DNA of 64,000 nucleotides from assembly GCF_000212355.1 (NCBI RefSeq), contig NC_015496.1, forward strand, positions 2,698,001 to 2,762,000, given 5' to 3'. Below are positions 1-7,675 of the stretch, one piece after another (position 1 is the first letter of the stretch; each line of letters opens with the position of its first letter). The stretch comes from Dokdonia sp. 4H-3-7-5. GTDB taxonomy: Bacteria > Bacteroidota > Bacteroidia > Flavobacteriales > Flavobacteriaceae. Made by a program: the position numbers and the translations under genes. The notes beneath the pieces were generated by a model. It saw only the letters and a program-made list of their open reading frames with translations, was not told the origin of the DNA and did no database searches.

Positions 1-2
1 AA

Positions 3-932
3 GAAAAAATCTGGGGCGGATCTAAACTACAATCGGTACTTAACAAGAAATGTACTAGCGATACGACTGGTGAGAGCTGGGAAATATCTGGAGTAGAAGG
101 AAATATATCGCAGGTAGCAAACGGATTATACGAGGGAGAATCACTGGTTTCTCTTTTAGAAAACCACACAAGCGAGTTTGTAGGAGCTGCAAATTATGAA
201 CGATTTGGAAATGAGTTTCCGTTGCTTATAAAGTTCTTAGATGCAAAAACTAATCTTTCTGTTCAAGTACACCCAGATGATGAGATGGCACAAAGGGATC
301 ATAACTCATACGGTAAAACCGAAATGTGGTACATCATGGATCACGAAGAAGAAGCAGAGATCATATTAGGCCTTAAAGATAAAAACGCAAATACAGAAAT
401 CTTACGTGATGTAACAGGAGATAACGTATATGATGTATTTAATAAAGAAAAAGTAACAAGAGGTGATGCATATTTTATCCCAGCAGGAAAGGTTCATGCT
501 ATAGGAGCAGGAGTACTCGCAGCAGAGATACAGCAAACTTCAGATATCACTTATAGAGTATATGACTGGGATCGCAAAGATAAAGAAGGTCAAAAAAGAG
601 ATTTGCATCTTGATCAATCTGTTGCCGCAACAAGAGAATTTTATGAGGAGTGTAAAAAAGAATGCCATACAGATGGTAATACTTCGTCAAATGTGGTTGC
701 TTGCGATTACTTTACAACCAACGTGTTACGAGTTAATAAAGCCTATGAAAAGTCTTATGCAAATCTAGATTCTTTTGTAATACTTATGTGTGTAGAGGGT
801 TGTGCCTCTGTAACCGTAAATAATAAGACAGAAATTGTATTTAAAGGTGAGACCGTTTTACTTCCAGCAAATACTAAAGAAGCTTTTTTCTTTGCAAAAG
901 ATGCTCAATTTCTAGAAGTATATATTGATTAA
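3..932 (+). CDS. manA: Mannose-6-phosphate isomerase, type I (5' end outside window)
   Basis: Interconverts mannose 6-phosphate and fructose 6-phosphate, feeding GDP-mannose and surface polysaccharide synthesis. The frame is open from the first bases of the window, so the N-terminus is missing; about 309 residues are present. Near the start it reads KIWGGSKL, then the cupin metal motif VQVHPDD, in which Gln and His are zinc ligands in the family, followed by EMWYIMDHE and the second cupin element YFIPAGKVHAIGAG. The small C-terminal cupin half ends near LEVYID. This is the short single-core form usual in Bacteroidetes and Firmicutes. A hairpin with a T-run follows at 1041-1075. Identification is firm; only the length is limited by the window edge. 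Confidence 0.93.
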   Translation, partial: EKIWGGSKLQSVLNKKCTSDTTGESWEISGVEGNISQVANGLYEGESLVSLLENHTSEFVGAANYERFGNEFPLLIKFLDAKTNLSVQVHPDDEMAQRDHNSYGKTEMWYIMDHEEEAEIILGLKDKNANTEILRDVTGDNVYDVFNKEKVTRGDAYFIPAGKVHAIGAGVLAAEIQQTSDITYRVYDWDRKDKEGQKRDLHLDQSVAATREFYEECKKECHTDGNTSSNVVACDYFTTNVLRVNKAYEKSYANLDSFVILMCVEGCASVTVNNKTEIVFKGETVLLPANTKEAFFFAKDAQFLEVYID

Positions 933-1040
933 TAAATTAAATCTGTACGCAAATTCCTTAGTAAATCTAGGATGTACGTTGTTGTTATTGTTACTTCTAT
1001 TAGATTAAGCAATATTAAGGTTACGTAGAGATTGTATAAT

Positions 1041-1075
1041 AAATCCTCATTGTCATCGGACTGTGAGGATTTTTT
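1041..1075 (+). terminator. Rho-independent terminator after manA
   Basis: Stem AAATCCTCA (1041-1049) pairs with TGAGGATTT (1064-1072) and is followed by a T-run. It lies about 110 bases after the manA stop on the same strand. Confidence 0.75.
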
Positions 1076-1143
1076 GCGTCATCCTAATTTATTAGAAAGG
1101 TCCTAAGTGATTATATGAATTAATAATACTTGTAATAGTTACA

Positions 1144-1157
1144 CTTTCGCGAAAGCG
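1144..1157. repeat. CTTTCGCGAAAGCG palindrome copy
   Basis: A copy of the CGCTTTCGCGAAAGCG family that recurs throughout the window, with the first two bases altered. It sits between manA and the convergent minus-strand cluster. The rest of the 933-1267 gap holds only the two terminators. Confidence 0.85.
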
Positions 1158-1193
1158 TACCACGATTATGCAATAATCTTATGTATAGAAAGA

Positions 1194-1220
1194 CAAAAGC
1201 CCCATACAACGTACGGGGCT
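1194..1220 (-). terminator. Terminator of the YHYH/HupE-like gene pair
   Basis: AGCCCC (1198-1203) pairs with GGGGCT (1215-1220). Read on the minus strand the stem is followed by TTTTG, which fits termination of the minus-strand genes ending at 1268. Confidence 0.7.
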
Positions 1221-1267
1221 CTAACCAAATAAACAAACCAATCAATCAATTATTCCATAATCATTCT

Positions 1268-1903
1268 TTAAGGGTTAATAGTATTCTTTCTGCGCACTAG
1301 TGCAATAAATACTAGTCCAGCAATGAGTATGAAAACAAATGCCATAATAGGCGGAAATAAGCTAGCGCGATGTGCTGTTACTTCAGTAAAATTTTTACCA
1401 TCTACTCGCAGTGATAAGGTGTGATTGTTATCATCATTAAGTACAAAGTGTTTCTTATTAAACCCATCTTTAAGTAGGATTAATGCACTCTGGCTTTTGT
1501 GAATATCAACAAACGCTGTGTTTTCTATAACTGCACTTTGTATAGTGGTAGGCACTCCAATCACTTTAAAAACTACCTTAGTTTCATGCCCTAATTGTAC
1601 AATGCCGTTTAATAGCAATACTTCTTTATTCTCGTCAAAACGTATATGCAGGTTGTTCTTAATATGAGTAAGAACCATTTCTTTAAACTCCTCTGGAGTA
1701 GTATAAGGCGTGTCTGAAAAATGCGTGTTTATCTCTTGCTGAAAAGCAGTGAGAGATGCACTCACTTGTAGCACCCATGTTTGATCTTCTTGCTGCACTA
1801 ACATTGTAGTGGAAGCGTCTGATTGATGTGCAAGTGCTTTAAAGGAAAAACACAATACGCATAGAACAATCAATAATGATTTTAGTTTCTTTCTAGTTTG
1901 CAT
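1268..1903 (-). CDS. Secreted, membrane-anchored protein, HupE N-terminus-like, unknown function
   Basis: A 211-residue protein with a signal peptide (residues about 5-25, ending FKALAHQ) and one C-terminal membrane segment (about 180-203, SLFPPIMAFVFILIAGLVF) followed by RRK. It is therefore probably a periplasmic domain anchored in a membrane with a short cytoplasmic tail. The start of the mature part, AHQSDASTTMLV, and the repeated Thr/Val strands recall the extracytoplasmic part of HupE/UreJ-type proteins, a resemblance from memory only. Its start overlaps the 3' end of the upstream YHYH gene by 11 bases, so the two are co-translated. The neighbourhood (YHYH proteins, SCO1) suggests metal handling. 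I do not assign a function. Confidence 0.75.
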   Translation of the reverse strand: MQTRKKLKSLLIVLCVLCFSFKALAHQSDASTTMLVQQEDQTWVLQVSASLTAFQQEINTHFSDTPYTTPEEFKEMVLTHIKNNLHIRFDENKEVLLLNGIVQLGHETKVVFKVIGVPTTIQSAVIENTAFVDIHKSQSALILLKDGFNKKHFVLNDDNNHTLSLRVDGKNFTEVTAHRASLFPPIMAFVFILIAGLVFIALVRRKNTINP

Positions 1904-2891
1904 AAGCTCCGTTTAAACAGTTAATAAAGTTATTTGCTCCAGCTGCATCTACATGGTAATGATATCCTCTCACATCATCCTCATGACCTCTACAAGCATC
2001 TAGGTCGCTAGGCTCGTTACCATCACTATTAAGTTGTGCATATAGTCCATGTCCATCAAGTGCATAACCTATCATTGCAGCGTGTCCATCTTCTTGGGCT
2101 AGCTGGGTAGTAACTCCTGTAGCTGCATGATAGTGATAACCTGCGTTGAGATTGATATGCCCACCAGCATCATCAAATGGTGCTAGTGTATATGCTCCTA
2201 GTATGGCATCTGTAGGTGCAGGTGCGTCAAAAACTACTCCGTTAAAAGCTACACCTCGCTGTGATGGGCCGTTTCCTCCCATAGGACCTCCGCCACCAAA
2301 ATTAATAGAGCTAGCAACTCGTTGAGGTGTTACAGGGATGAGGTACGTTCTTGTGAGGTCTGCCACGTAAGAGGGCAAACATTCTACACAAAAATTCTCA
2401 TATTCTTCTCCCACGTTTGGGTTTGCGGCATTTGCACAGTCTTCTAGTGAGTCTGTGGTATAAATATCACCGTTGTCGTCATACATAAGCCATGTGGTGT
2501 CATTGTAAAAGGAAGCCATATTCTCAATAAATGCTCCATCTACATCATATACTTGACCGTTTTCTAGCCAGATTCCTCCAGCCTCAGCATCATCTGCAAT
2601 ATTATCTGGACACCATGGGCCCATATTGTGATCTGCTGGTGTACTTGTAACAACAAGTTCGTAGCAATCTGTAGTTACTCCATTAGATAAAGTACACGGT
2701 ACGGTGGTAATAGTAACAGAATTGTCACTAGTATAAAATAGTGATGCATCTACATCTATTACGACACCATCAGTATCTGTAGTTTCCTCTGTTTGAATTG
2801 TATTATCGTCGCTTGAGCAAGAGTTGCATCCTATTAATATCATTGAGGATATAAATAATCCTATGAGTGGTAATTTTGAGAAGTATGACAT
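1893..2891 (-). CDS. YHYH-domain lipoprotein
   Basis: A 332-residue predicted lipoprotein. A hydrophobic stretch ends in LIGCNSCSS, which gives a lipobox Cys near residue 22 followed by an Asp/Glu/Thr-rich tether. The C-terminal half carries the two hallmark histidine pairs of the YHYH family: YHYHAATG and, near the end, RGYHYHVDAAG, with HAAMIGYALDGHG between them. The family is of uncertain function; the paired His/Tyr motifs suggest metal binding. A second YHYH lipoprotein lies at 4906-5676. The gene is preceded by the EF-hand gene and its terminator, so it probably has its own promoter or depends on read-through. It overlaps the next gene by 11 bases. Confidence 0.88.
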   Translation of the reverse strand: MSYFSKLPLIGLFISSMILIGCNSCSSDDNTIQTEETTDTDGVVIDVDASLFYTSDNSVTITTVPCTLSNGVTTDCYELVVTSTPADHNMGPWCPDNIADDAEAGGIWLENGQVYDVDGAFIENMASFYNDTTWLMYDDNGDIYTTDSLEDCANAANPNVGEEYENFCVECLPSYVADLTRTYLIPVTPQRVASSINFGGGGPMGGNGPSQRGVAFNGVVFDAPAPTDAILGAYTLAPFDDAGGHINLNAGYHYHAATGVTTQLAQEDGHAAMIGYALDGHGLYAQLNSDGNEPSDLDACRGHEDDVRGYHYHVDAAGANNFINCLNGAYAN

Positions 2892-2953
2892 ATTTTTTTG
2901 ATTTTATTGGTTGAGGTTTTTTCCAAGTTAGATGGGAGTGATGTTTGTTATTT

Positions 2954-2983
2954 AAAAGCTCTGTGATTACTCACAGAGCTTTT
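2954..2983 (-). terminator. Strong hairpin terminator behind the EF-hand gene
   Basis: A perfect 13-bp stem: AAAAGCTCTGTGA (2954-2966) and TCACAGAGCTTTT (2971-2983) with loop TTAC. The A- and T-tracts make it bidirectional in form, but only the minus-strand EF-hand gene ends into it. Confidence 0.85.
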
Positions 2984-3014
2984 GGCTAATTAAAAACAAT
3001 TCACTTTTTACATA

Positions 3015-3302
3015 TTACTTTTTTTCCCTGCGTTGTGGTTTTGGTGCTTTTTTAAATTCTTTTTCAGAGATGAAACCATCTTCGTTTGTATCTACTTTAT
3101 CAAAGTCATTTTTTAGTGGACCTTTGATTTCAGATTTTGCAAGTTTGCCATCTTCATTCTTATCCATTTGCTCCAATAGTTCAGCATAGGTAGGTGGTTT
3201 TTTTCTATCGTTTCCTCGTTGTGCCTGTGCCTTTGAAACACTTGCAAATGCTACACAAAATATAGCCGTTATTACCGCCGTTTTAAATTTCATAGTTTTC
3301 AT
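3015..3302 (-). CDS. Secreted EF-hand protein
   Basis: A 95-residue protein with a signal peptide (about residues 1-26, cleavage near SKAQAQ) and two canonical EF-hand calcium loops, DKNEDGKLAKSE (about 47-58) and DTNEDGFISEKE (about 71-82). The tail is basic (PKPQRREKK). It probably binds calcium in the periplasm or at the surface. It is a single-gene unit: a strong terminator follows, and its own promoter region carries the same 21-bp-spaced repeats found upstream of the YHYH-MORN-SCO1 operon. This predicts co-regulation with that operon by the neighbouring LytTR regulator. Confidence 0.88.
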   Translation of the reverse strand: MKTMKFKTAVITAIFCVAFASVSKAQAQRGNDRKKPPTYAELLEQMDKNEDGKLAKSEIKGPLKNDFDKVDTNEDGFISEKEFKKAPKPQRREKK

Positions 3303-3334
3303 ATTTCTAGTTTTATGTTACACTTATTTGACAT

Positions 3335-3342
3335 CAAATGTA
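3335..3342 (-). promoter_or_regulatory. -7 box TACATTTG of the EF-hand gene
   Basis: On the minus strand this reads TACATTTG, a perfect match to the Bacteroidetes TAnnTTTG element, 33 bases before the ATG at 3302. No TTTG-type -33 element is visible upstream, which suggests dependence on an activator. Confidence 0.6.
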
Positions 3343-3374
3343 CTAGGTTGTTTAATGGTTATGAGTCACTTTAA

Positions 3375-3410
3375 GTGAATGGGCGCTAGTTTTCTGTGAA
3401 TGGCATTATC
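3375..3410 (-). promoter_or_regulatory. Direct-repeat operator upstream of the EF-hand gene (LytTR-type spacing)
   Basis: GTGAATGG occurs at 3375-3382 and again at 3396-3403, a 21-bp (two-turn) repeat. In the direction of transcription each reads CCATTCAC. The pair begins 33 bp upstream of the TACATTTG box. The same geometry is seen at 5805-5839. Assignment to the LytTR protein at 6917-7597 is inferred from proximity and from two-turn spacing typical of LytTR sites. Confidence 0.55.
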
Positions 3411-3541
3411 TAGCCTTTTTCTTATAATTTGATACTGTGTAAATGTGCTTATTCTAGCCTATAATAGCTATTCATAAAGGTTTCTTTGATTTGTTTGATG
3501 CGTTGTTTTCTTAGATAAATAAGTTGAATTAGCGCATAAAA

Positions 3542-3575
3542 AAAGCTGGGTAATGATTTCTCATTACCCAGCTTT
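3542..3575 (-). terminator. Terminator of the YHYH-MORN-SCO1 operon
   Basis: A perfect 15-bp stem: AAAGCTGGGTAATGA (3542-3556) and TCATTACCCAGCTTT (3561-3575) with loop TTTC. It lies just downstream of the SCO1 stop on the minus strand. The remaining 3411-3541 sequence shows no gene. Confidence 0.85.
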
Positions 3576-3620
3576 CTATAAATGTTTTGTTGCTCTTTAC
3601 AAAGAGCATGTTTTAGTAAG

Positions 3621-4313
3621 TCACTCGAGATTTAATGCCTTTATATCAGTAATGAGTTGAGCAATGGATGATCTATTTAAACCATTATATATCCCTCTTA
3701 TGTGCTTATTACTATCAATGAGGAGAAAATTTTCTGTGTGAAGGAAGTCGTCTATTGTTTTTTCTTCTCCTAAGTCATTTTCTACAAAATAGAAGTCTCT
3801 TCCTAGTGAGTATATATCCTTCTTATCTCCAGTAACGAGATGCCACTTATTATCTATAACACCATTGTCTTCGGCATACTTTTTTAATACTTCGACAGTA
3901 TCAGAGGTAGGCATCACGGAGTGAGATAGCAATACTACGTTAGGGTCGTCTTTAAACGCTTCTTGCACCTTGAACATATTATCTGCCATTTGCGGGCAAA
4001 TACCTGGACACACAGTAAAAAAGAAGTCCGTCACATAAATCTTATTATCAAATGTTTTTTGAGTGATAGTTTCCCCTAACTGATTAGTAAGCGCAAAGTC
4101 AGGAATTGTGTGAAAGTCTTTTTCCTCTTGTGATCCTGGTACAATCCAGTTAGGTGTAAATGACTTCTCATTATAATAGGGTAGATACTCTGTTCTACTA
4201 GTTTCTACTACTTTGACGTTTTCCTTCTTTACTTCTTGATTACAACTAGTGAAAGAGGTAATTGCTAGAAGTACCAAGAGGCTCATTAGTTTATTTTGTG
4301 ATAATAACTTCAT
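3621..4313 (-). CDS. SCO1/SenC family copper-binding lipoprotein
   Basis: A 230-residue thioredoxin-fold protein with a lipoprotein-type N-terminus (ITSFTSCNQE). The copper-binding CxxxC is present as FFFTVCPGICPQM near residue 100. The distant family histidine appears in FLHTENFLLID near residue 190. SCO proteins deliver copper to, or reduce, the CuA site of cytochrome oxidase or related copper enzymes in the periplasm. The start lies 23 bases inside the upstream MORN gene; a second Met at codon 10 is also possible. It is the last gene of a three-gene minus-strand operon with YHYH and MORN lipoproteins. The partner oxidase is not in this window, so the copper target is unknown. Confidence 0.9.
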   Translation of the reverse strand: MKLLSQNKLMSLLVLLAITSFTSCNQEVKKENVKVVETSRTEYLPYYNEKSFTPNWIVPGSQEEKDFHTIPDFALTNQLGETITQKTFDNKIYVTDFFFTVCPGICPQMADNMFKVQEAFKDDPNVVLLSHSVMPTSDTVEVLKKYAEDNGVIDNKWHLVTGDKKDIYSLGRDFYFVENDLGEEKTIDDFLHTENFLLIDSNKHIRGIYNGLNRSSIAQLITDIKALNLE

Positions 4314-4902
4314 CTTCTAATTTATAACAGGAGTTAGCTTTTCTCATTCCAAAAATTCGCCCATTACGAGCTTCATAATTCACGTATAATGTTCCGTTCT
4401 CAAGCCAAGCTTTTTGCAAACCGCTTTCTTGTCCATTGTCTAAGTTCCTTTGCTTTGCAAGCACGCCAGTAGCATACCATTCTCTTTCTACACCTTCCTT
4501 CACTCCTTTACTGTAATTGGATTGAGAAGCCAGAACTCCATTTTCCCACCAGCTTTTATAAATACTATCTAGCCGATTGTTTTTATAGTAAGATTCAATA
4601 CGAAGTGTACCATTTTCTGACCATTTTTGAGCTATTCCTTCTCGTTTACCTTGGATATATCCTATTTTCTCGGCAAGTGTATCGTTAGGATAAAACCTTA
4701 GTGAGTATCCAGAAAATAATTCGTTATTATAATACCAAGCACCTTCTAGCGGATTAAGAACCAGCTCTTTTTTTAATACCTCTATGTCGCTGATAGTTTT
4801 AGGTTCATCAGCATGTATAGCAATATCCATTTCCTGTAATGAATAGTCATTACAGGAAATTAATAGGATGCTTAGTATAATAATAAATGATCTAATAAAC
4901 AT
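4291..4902 (-). CDS. MORN-repeat lipoprotein
   Basis: A 203-residue protein with a short signal ending LLISCNDYS (lipobox Cys near residue 17). Residues about 65-180 hold five or so MORN-variant repeats of the form G-x-W-x-E-N-G-x-L, for example KWSENGTLRIESYY, SWWENGVLASQSNYS and AWLENGTLYVNY. Such repeats resemble the YwqK-type class and usually form a solenoid surface. It starts 3 bases after the stop of the YHYH gene and overlaps SCO1 by 23 bases, so all three are co-translated. It may be a surface scaffold for its partners; that is inference. Confidence 0.82.
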   Translation of the reverse strand: MFIRSFIIILSILLISCNDYSLQEMDIAIHADEPKTISDIEVLKKELVLNPLEGAWYYNNELFSGYSLRFYPNDTLAEKIGYIQGKREGIAQKWSENGTLRIESYYKNNRLDSIYKSWWENGVLASQSNYSKGVKEGVEREWYATGVLAKQRNLDNGQESGLQKAWLENGTLYVNYEARNGRIFGMRKANSCYKLEDEVIITK

Positions 4903-4905
4903 GAT

Positions 4906-5676
4906 TTAGTATCCTTGGTAAGGTCCAGCAAAAGCGATATATGAGCCAGTGTTAGAATATAATTCGTTAATAATGTGGTAGTGATATTCCTCATCTCCTT
5001 GTGTAAATTGTGTGGTAGTAGTGTGACCTCCAGATGCATCTAGATCTGTAGGATACGTTCCTGTAGCATCACATTTTCTACCATAAAGAAAAACACCGTC
5101 TAGCAATACACCTACAAGGTTATCATCATCATTTGTAAATGCTTTTGGTTCTAGGTGATAGTGATATACACCAGGCCCTATGTGAGCTCCTGTCCAGTCT
5201 AAACTTGCTGCAGCTTGATCTAGCGCACCGTTTCCTTCTTGATCATTAAATATTGATGCACCACTCACTGCAATACCAATAGTATTTAATTGCGTCATAA
5301 CAGTGCTACCAGTTAGGTTAGGCGTACCATCTACAGTAATAGTTGTTGCATTATTATTACTACTCATAATAGAAGGCGTCACGGCAACGTCTGGCTCTTC
5401 TCTATACAAGGAATTGCCTTCTCCCCAGTATACGGTCTCATGGTTAGGTAAACCAGTAGTCTCAATCACTACGTTAGATCCATCAATATAAATGGTAGTT
5501 GCTTCTGTGTCAAATGCAGTATAAGCCTGGTGCAGCTCTGTAAGTGCAACTTCATCATCATTATTTGATGCTGTAGTCACATCTCCCTCATCACTACTAC
5601 ATGCGAGAATAGTAATAGCAGTAGTTGCTAAGATTACGGATAGCGGGACGATTTTGTTCATTAGATTCTTTTTCAT
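4906..5676 (-). CDS. YHYH-domain lipoprotein (first gene of the SCO1 operon)
   Basis: About 256 residues from the chosen start MKKNLMNK; an upstream in-frame ATG at 5703 would add 9 residues. The signal ends ITILACSSDEGD, a lipobox Cys followed by an acidic stretch. The C-terminal half carries YHYHLEPKAF and DEEYHYHIINEL, the family signature, with GVLLDGVFLYGRKCD between them. It is a shorter relative of the YHYH protein at 1893-2891. It leads a tight operon (MORN lipoprotein 3 bases downstream, then SCO1). Upstream lie a TACATTTA box and 21-bp-spaced repeats also present before the EF-hand gene. Confidence 0.88.
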   Translation of the reverse strand: MKKNLMNKIVPLSVILATTAITILACSSDEGDVTTASNNDDEVALTELHQAYTAFDTEATTIYIDGSNVVIETTGLPNHETVYWGEGNSLYREEPDVAVTPSIMSSNNNATTITVDGTPNLTGSTVMTQLNTIGIAVSGASIFNDQEGNGALDQAAASLDWTGAHIGPGVYHYHLEPKAFTNDDDNLVGVLLDGVFLYGRKCDATGTYPTDLDASGGHTTTTQFTQGDEEYHYHIINELYSNTGSYIAFAGPYQGY

Positions 5677-5763
5677 CACAAATGGAGTTTTAGCTGTTAT
5701 CATTAAATCTGAATCTTAGAAAAATCATTACGTAAAATTCTTAAATTCAGTCTTTTGTTGAGG

Positions 5764-5771
5764 TAAATGTA
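5764..5771 (-). promoter_or_regulatory. -7 box TACATTTA of the YHYH-MORN-SCO1 operon
   Basis: On the minus strand this reads TACATTTA, seven of eight with TAnnTTTG. No TTTG -33 element is seen at the usual spacing. It lies 34 bp downstream of the repeat pair at 5805-5839, matching the EF-hand promoter. Confidence 0.5.
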
Positions 5772-5804
5772 CATCTTAAAGAGATTTTGATTTGCTATCA
5801 TTCA

Positions 5805-5839
5805 GCGAACCACCGTAAGTTTTAAGTGAATGACCGTAA
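5805..5839 (-). promoter_or_regulatory. Direct-repeat operator, LytTR-type, between the YHYH operon and the kinase gene
   Basis: GAACCACCGTAA (5807-5818) and GAATGACCGTAA (5828-5839) are 10/12 identical and spaced 21 bp. Aligned with the two copies at 3375 and 3396 the shared core is GtGAAtgR. The pair starts 34 bp upstream of the YHYH -7 box. It also lies just before the kinase gene, so it could serve autoregulation. Confidence 0.55.
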
Positions 5840-5921
5840 TTGATAGTTGAGTGCAGATTCTAAGCATTCAAAAATGGCTCATATTGAGAACTGTTACTTA
5901 AGAATAGCTTTAATTTGCGGT

Positions 5922-6920
5922 ATGAAAAGAGCGTCTTACATTCTAATACAGATTATATTTTGGGCCGTCGTTTGGTACCTTATGAGTCTTAATCAAAGAA
6001 ATACTAGTCAGTTTATTCTTGATACAGTACCTACATTTCTATTTCAAATAGGTGCGATAATCTTTGCTACTTATTATCTAATACCACGTTTTCTTTTTAC
6101 TAAGAAATACCTCTATTTTTTGGCAATCTCCGTTCCTTTATTATTAATTTTTGCCTACTTATCTTCTCTTTTTATTAATCCTATAAACCCTGAAGATATA
6201 AGGCCTATGGATCCAAGAAGGCCTTCGCCAGTACTGTTACATTTTCTAGCAATCGCCCTGGCATTTATATTTAATATTCTTATTGAGACTTTTATTTACG
6301 TACAAGAAAAGGAAAAGATGATCGCTTTTGCGAAAGCGGAATTATTAGAAAATGAGCTTAAAATGCTTAAGATGCAGATCAACCCACATTTTCTATTTAA
6401 TGCGCTTAATAATATTTATGCACTTTCTGTAACAAACTCAGATAAAACCCAAGAAAGTATAAGTACGCTTTCTGAAATGTTGCGATATGTCATTTATGAT
6501 TGTGAGCGACCGAAGGTAACTTTACAGAAAGAGGTGGAGTATATTGAAAATTACATTGCTCTTTTTAAGTTGAAAAGCAGCAAGCCTTTTAATATTTCGT
6601 TTGAAAATAATGTGACTAATGCGGGAATGCCTGTAGCTCCTATGTTATTTATACCTTACATCGAGAATGCTTTTAAACACAGTGGTATAGAAAAAGGAGA
6701 GGAGCGCTTCATTAATATTGCTCTTACTACAAGTGATAACCAGATTGAATTCATAGTAGAAAATAGTATTCCAGAAACGCCACAGCATATCGATGGAGTA
6801 GGGGGAATAGGATTGCAAAATGTAGAAAAACGATTAAACATCTATTACCCTGGGAAGCACTCCCTACATATTGAGACAACTCCAAATTATAGTGTACACC
6901 TTAAAGTAACAGTACAATGA
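5922..6920 (+). CDS. LytS/YehU-type sensor histidine kinase
   Basis: About 332 residues from the ATG at 5922. The open frame extends further up, but only to a TTG, and the true start fits MKRASYILIQ directly before the first membrane segment. Four hydrophobic segments occupy the N-terminal third. The His_kinase domain starts at about residue 135 with KMLKMQINPHFLFNALNN, where the phosphorylated His is about residue 156. An ATPase region follows with PYIENAFKHSG and the G-box GGIGLQNVEKRL. It pairs with the LytTR regulator whose ATG overlaps its stop (ATGA). It probably senses an envelope or metal-related signal; the ligand cannot be told from the sequence. Confidence 0.92.
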   Translation: MKRASYILIQIIFWAVVWYLMSLNQRNTSQFILDTVPTFLFQIGAIIFATYYLIPRFLFTKKYLYFLAISVPLLLIFAYLSSLFINPINPEDIRPMDPRRPSPVLLHFLAIALAFIFNILIETFIYVQEKEKMIAFAKAELLENELKMLKMQINPHFLFNALNNIYALSVTNSDKTQESISTLSEMLRYVIYDCERPKVTLQKEVEYIENYIALFKLKSSKPFNISFENNVTNAGMPVAPMLFIPYIENAFKHSGIEKGEERFINIALTTSDNQIEFIVENSIPETPQHIDGVGGIGLQNVEKRLNIYYPGKHSLHIETTPNYSVHLKVTVQ

Positions 6921-7597
6921 AGAAATTGAGATGTATCATCGTAGACGATGAGGAACTAGCAAGAACACTACTCACGACTTACGTCGCTAAGGTTGCCCAT
7001 GTGGAATTACTGGCTTCTTTTGAAAATCCATTACATGCATTATCATATATCAAGGAAAACGAGGTAGACCTTGTCTTTATGGATATACAGATGCCAGAAC
7101 TTAAAGGAACCGATTTTGCCGAACTTATCATAAACGACAATATAAAAGTAATATTTACTACTGCATACTCAGAATATGCTCTCAAAGGATTTGAGCTTAA
7201 TGCCCTAGACTATCTAGCTAAACCTATCACTTTTAAACGTTTTCTAGCAGCAATCAATAAGTTTCCTGTGGTAAGTAAAGAAGCAGAGACTTCGCTAGTA
7301 ATAAAATCTGGTTATGACTTGCATAGAGTCCTTTTTCAAGATATGCTATACATAGAAAGCGATAGTGAGTATGTAAATTATCACTTTGAAGATGGTAAGA
7401 AGATTATGGCAAACCAATCATTGAGTAAATTATTAAATGAATTGCCTTCTCAATTTATAAGAGTGCATAGATCTTATATTGTAAATAAAAATAAAGTCAC
7501 TAGTCTTAAAGGTAGGTCTTTAATGCTTTCTAATACAGAGATACCTGTAAGTGATAGTTATTTTGAAGCTGTAAAAAACACTGTTTTTAATAAATAA
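6917..7597 (+). CDS. LytTR-family response regulator
   Basis: A 226-residue regulator. The receiver domain (about 1-120) shows VDDEE at 9-13, phosphoacceptor Asp56 in LVFMDIQMP, TTAYSEYAL and Lys102 in DYLAKPI. The LytTR DNA-binding domain (about 128-225) contains YIESDSEYVNYHF and FIRVHRSYIVNK. It is co-translated with the kinase through a 4-base overlap. LytTR proteins bind short direct repeats two helical turns apart. Exactly such repeats lie upstream of the kinase/YHYH divergent region and of the EF-hand gene, so this protein is the best candidate activator of the adjacent metal-handling locus. Confidence 0.93.
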   Translation: MKKLRCIIVDDEELARTLLTTYVAKVAHVELLASFENPLHALSYIKENEVDLVFMDIQMPELKGTDFAELIINDNIKVIFTTAYSEYALKGFELNALDYLAKPITFKRFLAAINKFPVVSKEAETSLVIKSGYDLHRVLFQDMLYIESDSEYVNYHFEDGKKIMANQSLSKLLNELPSQFIRVHRSYIVNKNKVTSLKGRSLMLSNTEIPVSDSYFEAVKNTVFNK

Positions 7598-7615
7598 TAT
7601 CAAGGGCTATAAAAC

Positions 7616-7655
7616 AAAAAGGGTCAACATAACAGCTGTTAAGTTGACCCTTTTT
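7616..7655. terminator. Bidirectional terminator between the LytTR gene and pfaD
   Basis: AAAAAGGGTCAAC (7616-7628) pairs with GTTGACCCTTTTT (7643-7655). It lies between convergent genes and serves both strands. Confidence 0.85.
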
Positions 7656-7675
7656 ATTGTAGTTACGTTGGCTTC

